Positions 5,542 through 6,646 of a stretch of 6,646 bases of DNA are shown here, in pieces. Below the pieces are notes generated by a model, which saw only the letters and a program-made list of their open reading frames with translations, did no database searches and was not told where the DNA came from. How positions within the stretch are numbered: position 1 is the first letter of the stretch; each line of letters starts with the position of its first letter. A program made the position numbers and the translations under genes. This DNA is from an uncultured Oscillospiraceae bacterium (GTDB lineage Bacteria > Bacillota > Clostridia > Oscillospirales > Oscillospiraceae), in assembly GCA_910587205.1 (NCBI GenBank), contig CAJULZ010000135.1:1-6646 (forward strand), given 5' to 3'.

Positions 5542-6646
5542 TCATAGCGTGACCGCTTGCCTGTGCTGCTCGAACTGCCTGACCCCTGCTGCCAAAGACT
5601 CGTCTGTGACATGGACGTATCTGTCCATGGTGGTCTTGATGCTGGCATGTCCCAAAAGTTTTTGAAGGGTCTTGGGCTGCATACCAGACTCGATGCAGCG
5701 CGTGGCATAGGTGTGCCTGAGCGCGTGCATACAGAACCGTGCGATACCGTTTTCATCACAGACTTTATAGATGTGCGTGTCGTAGCTGCTGTTCTTTGTC
5801 GGCATCCCTGTGCGGAAGTTCAAAAACACCAGCTCCGCCATAGCAAACTCTCTCTCGTCGCCTGTGCGCCGGTCGATGTACGTCAGCCGTTCTGACAGGG
5901 ACGGAGACTGCTTGCGAAATTCTTTTGTGGCTTGGACGGCTCTTAGGATGTCATAGGCTCGATCTGTCATCGGAAGTGTGCGGTAGCTTGCTACGGTCTT
6001 GGGCGGCCCAGCTCTCCATTGCCCCTGCTTGTGACGGTACTCCAGCGTCTTGTTGACTGTGAGCGTGCGCTTCTCCCAGTCGATTGCGTCCCACGTCAGA
6101 CCAATCATCTCACCGGTACGGAGTCCTGTCTCCAGAACGAGAGCATACTGGAAGTAGTTGTGGGTACTCCTGCACGCCTCCAGGAACCTGTCCTGTTCTT
6201 CCACAGTCAGGAAGTGAATGTCGTCTACGGCGCGGACAGGCTTCGTATAACGTACCCCGTCCATAGGATGCGCACTGATCATCCCATTCATCTTTGCCGC
6301 CTTGAACATAGACCCCATAGCGATGTACGTCTGACGGATAGTTGAGCCGGCATAGTCGGCTTCCATCCGGTTGAGTATCATCTTGCAATGCATGGGTTTG
6401 ACATCCGACAGCTTCATTGCGCCTATGACTTCCTTGATGTTGTGACAGTACCGTTCCCTATAGTTCCGCTTCGTATTTGGTGACAGACCGCCGAGGAGTT
6501 GGTCATGCCAAAACGAAAACCACTCGTCTACCGTCATGTTGCTTGAGACAACGGGCGTCCCATGTTTCTCCTTATACTTAACTTCCTCCAGCCAGTTGCG
6601 AGCGTCTGGGAGGGAGCGGAAGTATTTCTCAAACAGTCCACCCGTC
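5542..6646 (-). CDS. int: Tyrosine recombinase / integrase of the Tn916-phage type, 5' end cut
   Basis: This enzyme performs site-specific strand exchange to integrate and excise its element. The frame stays open to the right edge: 36 codons precede the ATG at 6535-6537 and encode FEKYFRSLPDARNWLEEVKY, which resembles the end of the AP2-like arm-DNA-binding domain of such integrases, so that ATG is unlikely to be the true start. A SAM-like core-binding domain follows (fragment residues about 37-132, from MTVDEWFSFW). Then comes the catalytic domain with the full set: Arg176 (ETGLRTGE), Lys199 (VNK), His307 and Arg310 (HALRHTYATRC), His333 (LLGHASIKTTMDRYVHV) and the nucleophile Tyr343. There are 367 visible residues; the family is usually about 380-400, so only a short N-terminal piece is missing. 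The reading frame is intact and all catalytic residues are present, so it is probably active. Its G+C, about 50% in sampled lines against about 60% in ychF, suggests transfer. Confidence 0.95.
   Translation of the reverse strand, partial: TGGLFEKYFRSLPDARNWLEEVKYKEKHGTPVVSSNMTVDEWFSFWHDQLLGGLSPNTKRNYRERYCHNIKEVIGAMKLSDVKPMHCKMILNRMEADYAGSTIRQTYIAMGSMFKAAKMNGMISAHPMDGVRYTKPVRAVDDIHFLTVEEQDRFLEACRSTHNYFQYALVLETGLRTGEMIGLTWDAIDWEKRTLTVNKTLEYRHKQGQWRAGPPKTVASYRTLPMTDRAYDILRAVQATKEFRKQSPSLSERLTYIDRRTGDEREFAMAELVFLNFRTGMPTKNSSYDTHIYKVCDENGIARFCMHALRHTYATRCIESGMQPKTLQKLLGHASIKTTMDRYVHVTDESLAAGVRQFEQHRQAVTL

Larger units (their letters stand above)
5509..6646 (-). mobile_element. Integrase end of an integrated element (ICE or prophage), extending past the right edge
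   Basis: Three signs mark foreign DNA: an intact integrase, tandem 11-bp repeats between it and the chromosomal gene ychF, and a drop in G+C from the ychF side. The integrase is transcribed toward the boundary, which is common in Tn916-like elements and temperate phages. The element's cargo and its other end lie outside the window, so an ICE, a prophage and a satellite element cannot be told apart. The left boundary is uncertain by some tens of bases. Confidence 0.6.

Overview
The window looks like chromosome from a GC-rich, anaerobic Firmicute of the Oscillospiraceae type (Flavonifractor/Lawsonibacter-like gut clostridia). This is an inference from three things: an oxygen-sensitive class III ribonucleotide reductase, strong AAGGAG-like ribosome binding sites with Gram-positive style promoters, and roughly 60% or more G+C in the core genes. 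No species-level marker is present. The right end (from about 5509) is visibly lower in G+C, about 50% in sampled lines, and belongs to an integrated mobile element.

Layout, left to right. (1) 1-1135, minus: the N-terminal 378 residues of anaerobic ribonucleoside-triphosphate reductase NrdD, running off the left edge. Its promoter is unusually readable: a TTGACA / 17 bp / TATGAT element at 1258-1286, overlapped by a 13-of-16 match to the NrdR box, with a second partial box exactly 42 bp upstream. (2) 1508-2500, plus: a divergently transcribed 330-residue protein with 32 cysteines, three of them CCC triplets, of unknown function, ended by a textbook terminator at 2585-2620. (3) 2639-2914, minus: a 91-residue three-helix membrane protein of unknown function with its own extended -10 promoter. 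(4) 3062-4288, plus: a complete Y-family DNA polymerase (DinB/Pol IV) with a near-perfect promoter, a possible degenerate LexA site and a sliding-clamp binding motif. (5) 4347-5444, minus: the universal ATPase YchF, convergent with dinB; a shared hairpin at 4287-4320 separates them. (6) 5542-6646, minus: a Tn916/phage-type tyrosine recombinase, cut only at its extreme N-terminus by the right edge.

How the parts relate. Most genes are independent single transcription units, not one operon. nrdD (dNTP supply without oxygen) and dinB (lesion bypass) are both DNA-metabolism genes, but they are regulated separately. The integrase gene points toward ychF. Three tandem 11-bp repeats lie immediately past its stop codon, and then comes the short ychF upstream region. 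This is the arrangement expected at one end of an integrative element, with the crossover site probably within about 65 bp of the ychF start. The element therefore may have replaced or altered the ychF promoter region.

No RNA gene, CRISPR array, insertion sequence or defence system was found. The most novel items are the cysteine-rich protein, the repeat array with the element boundary, and the spacing of the NrdR boxes.
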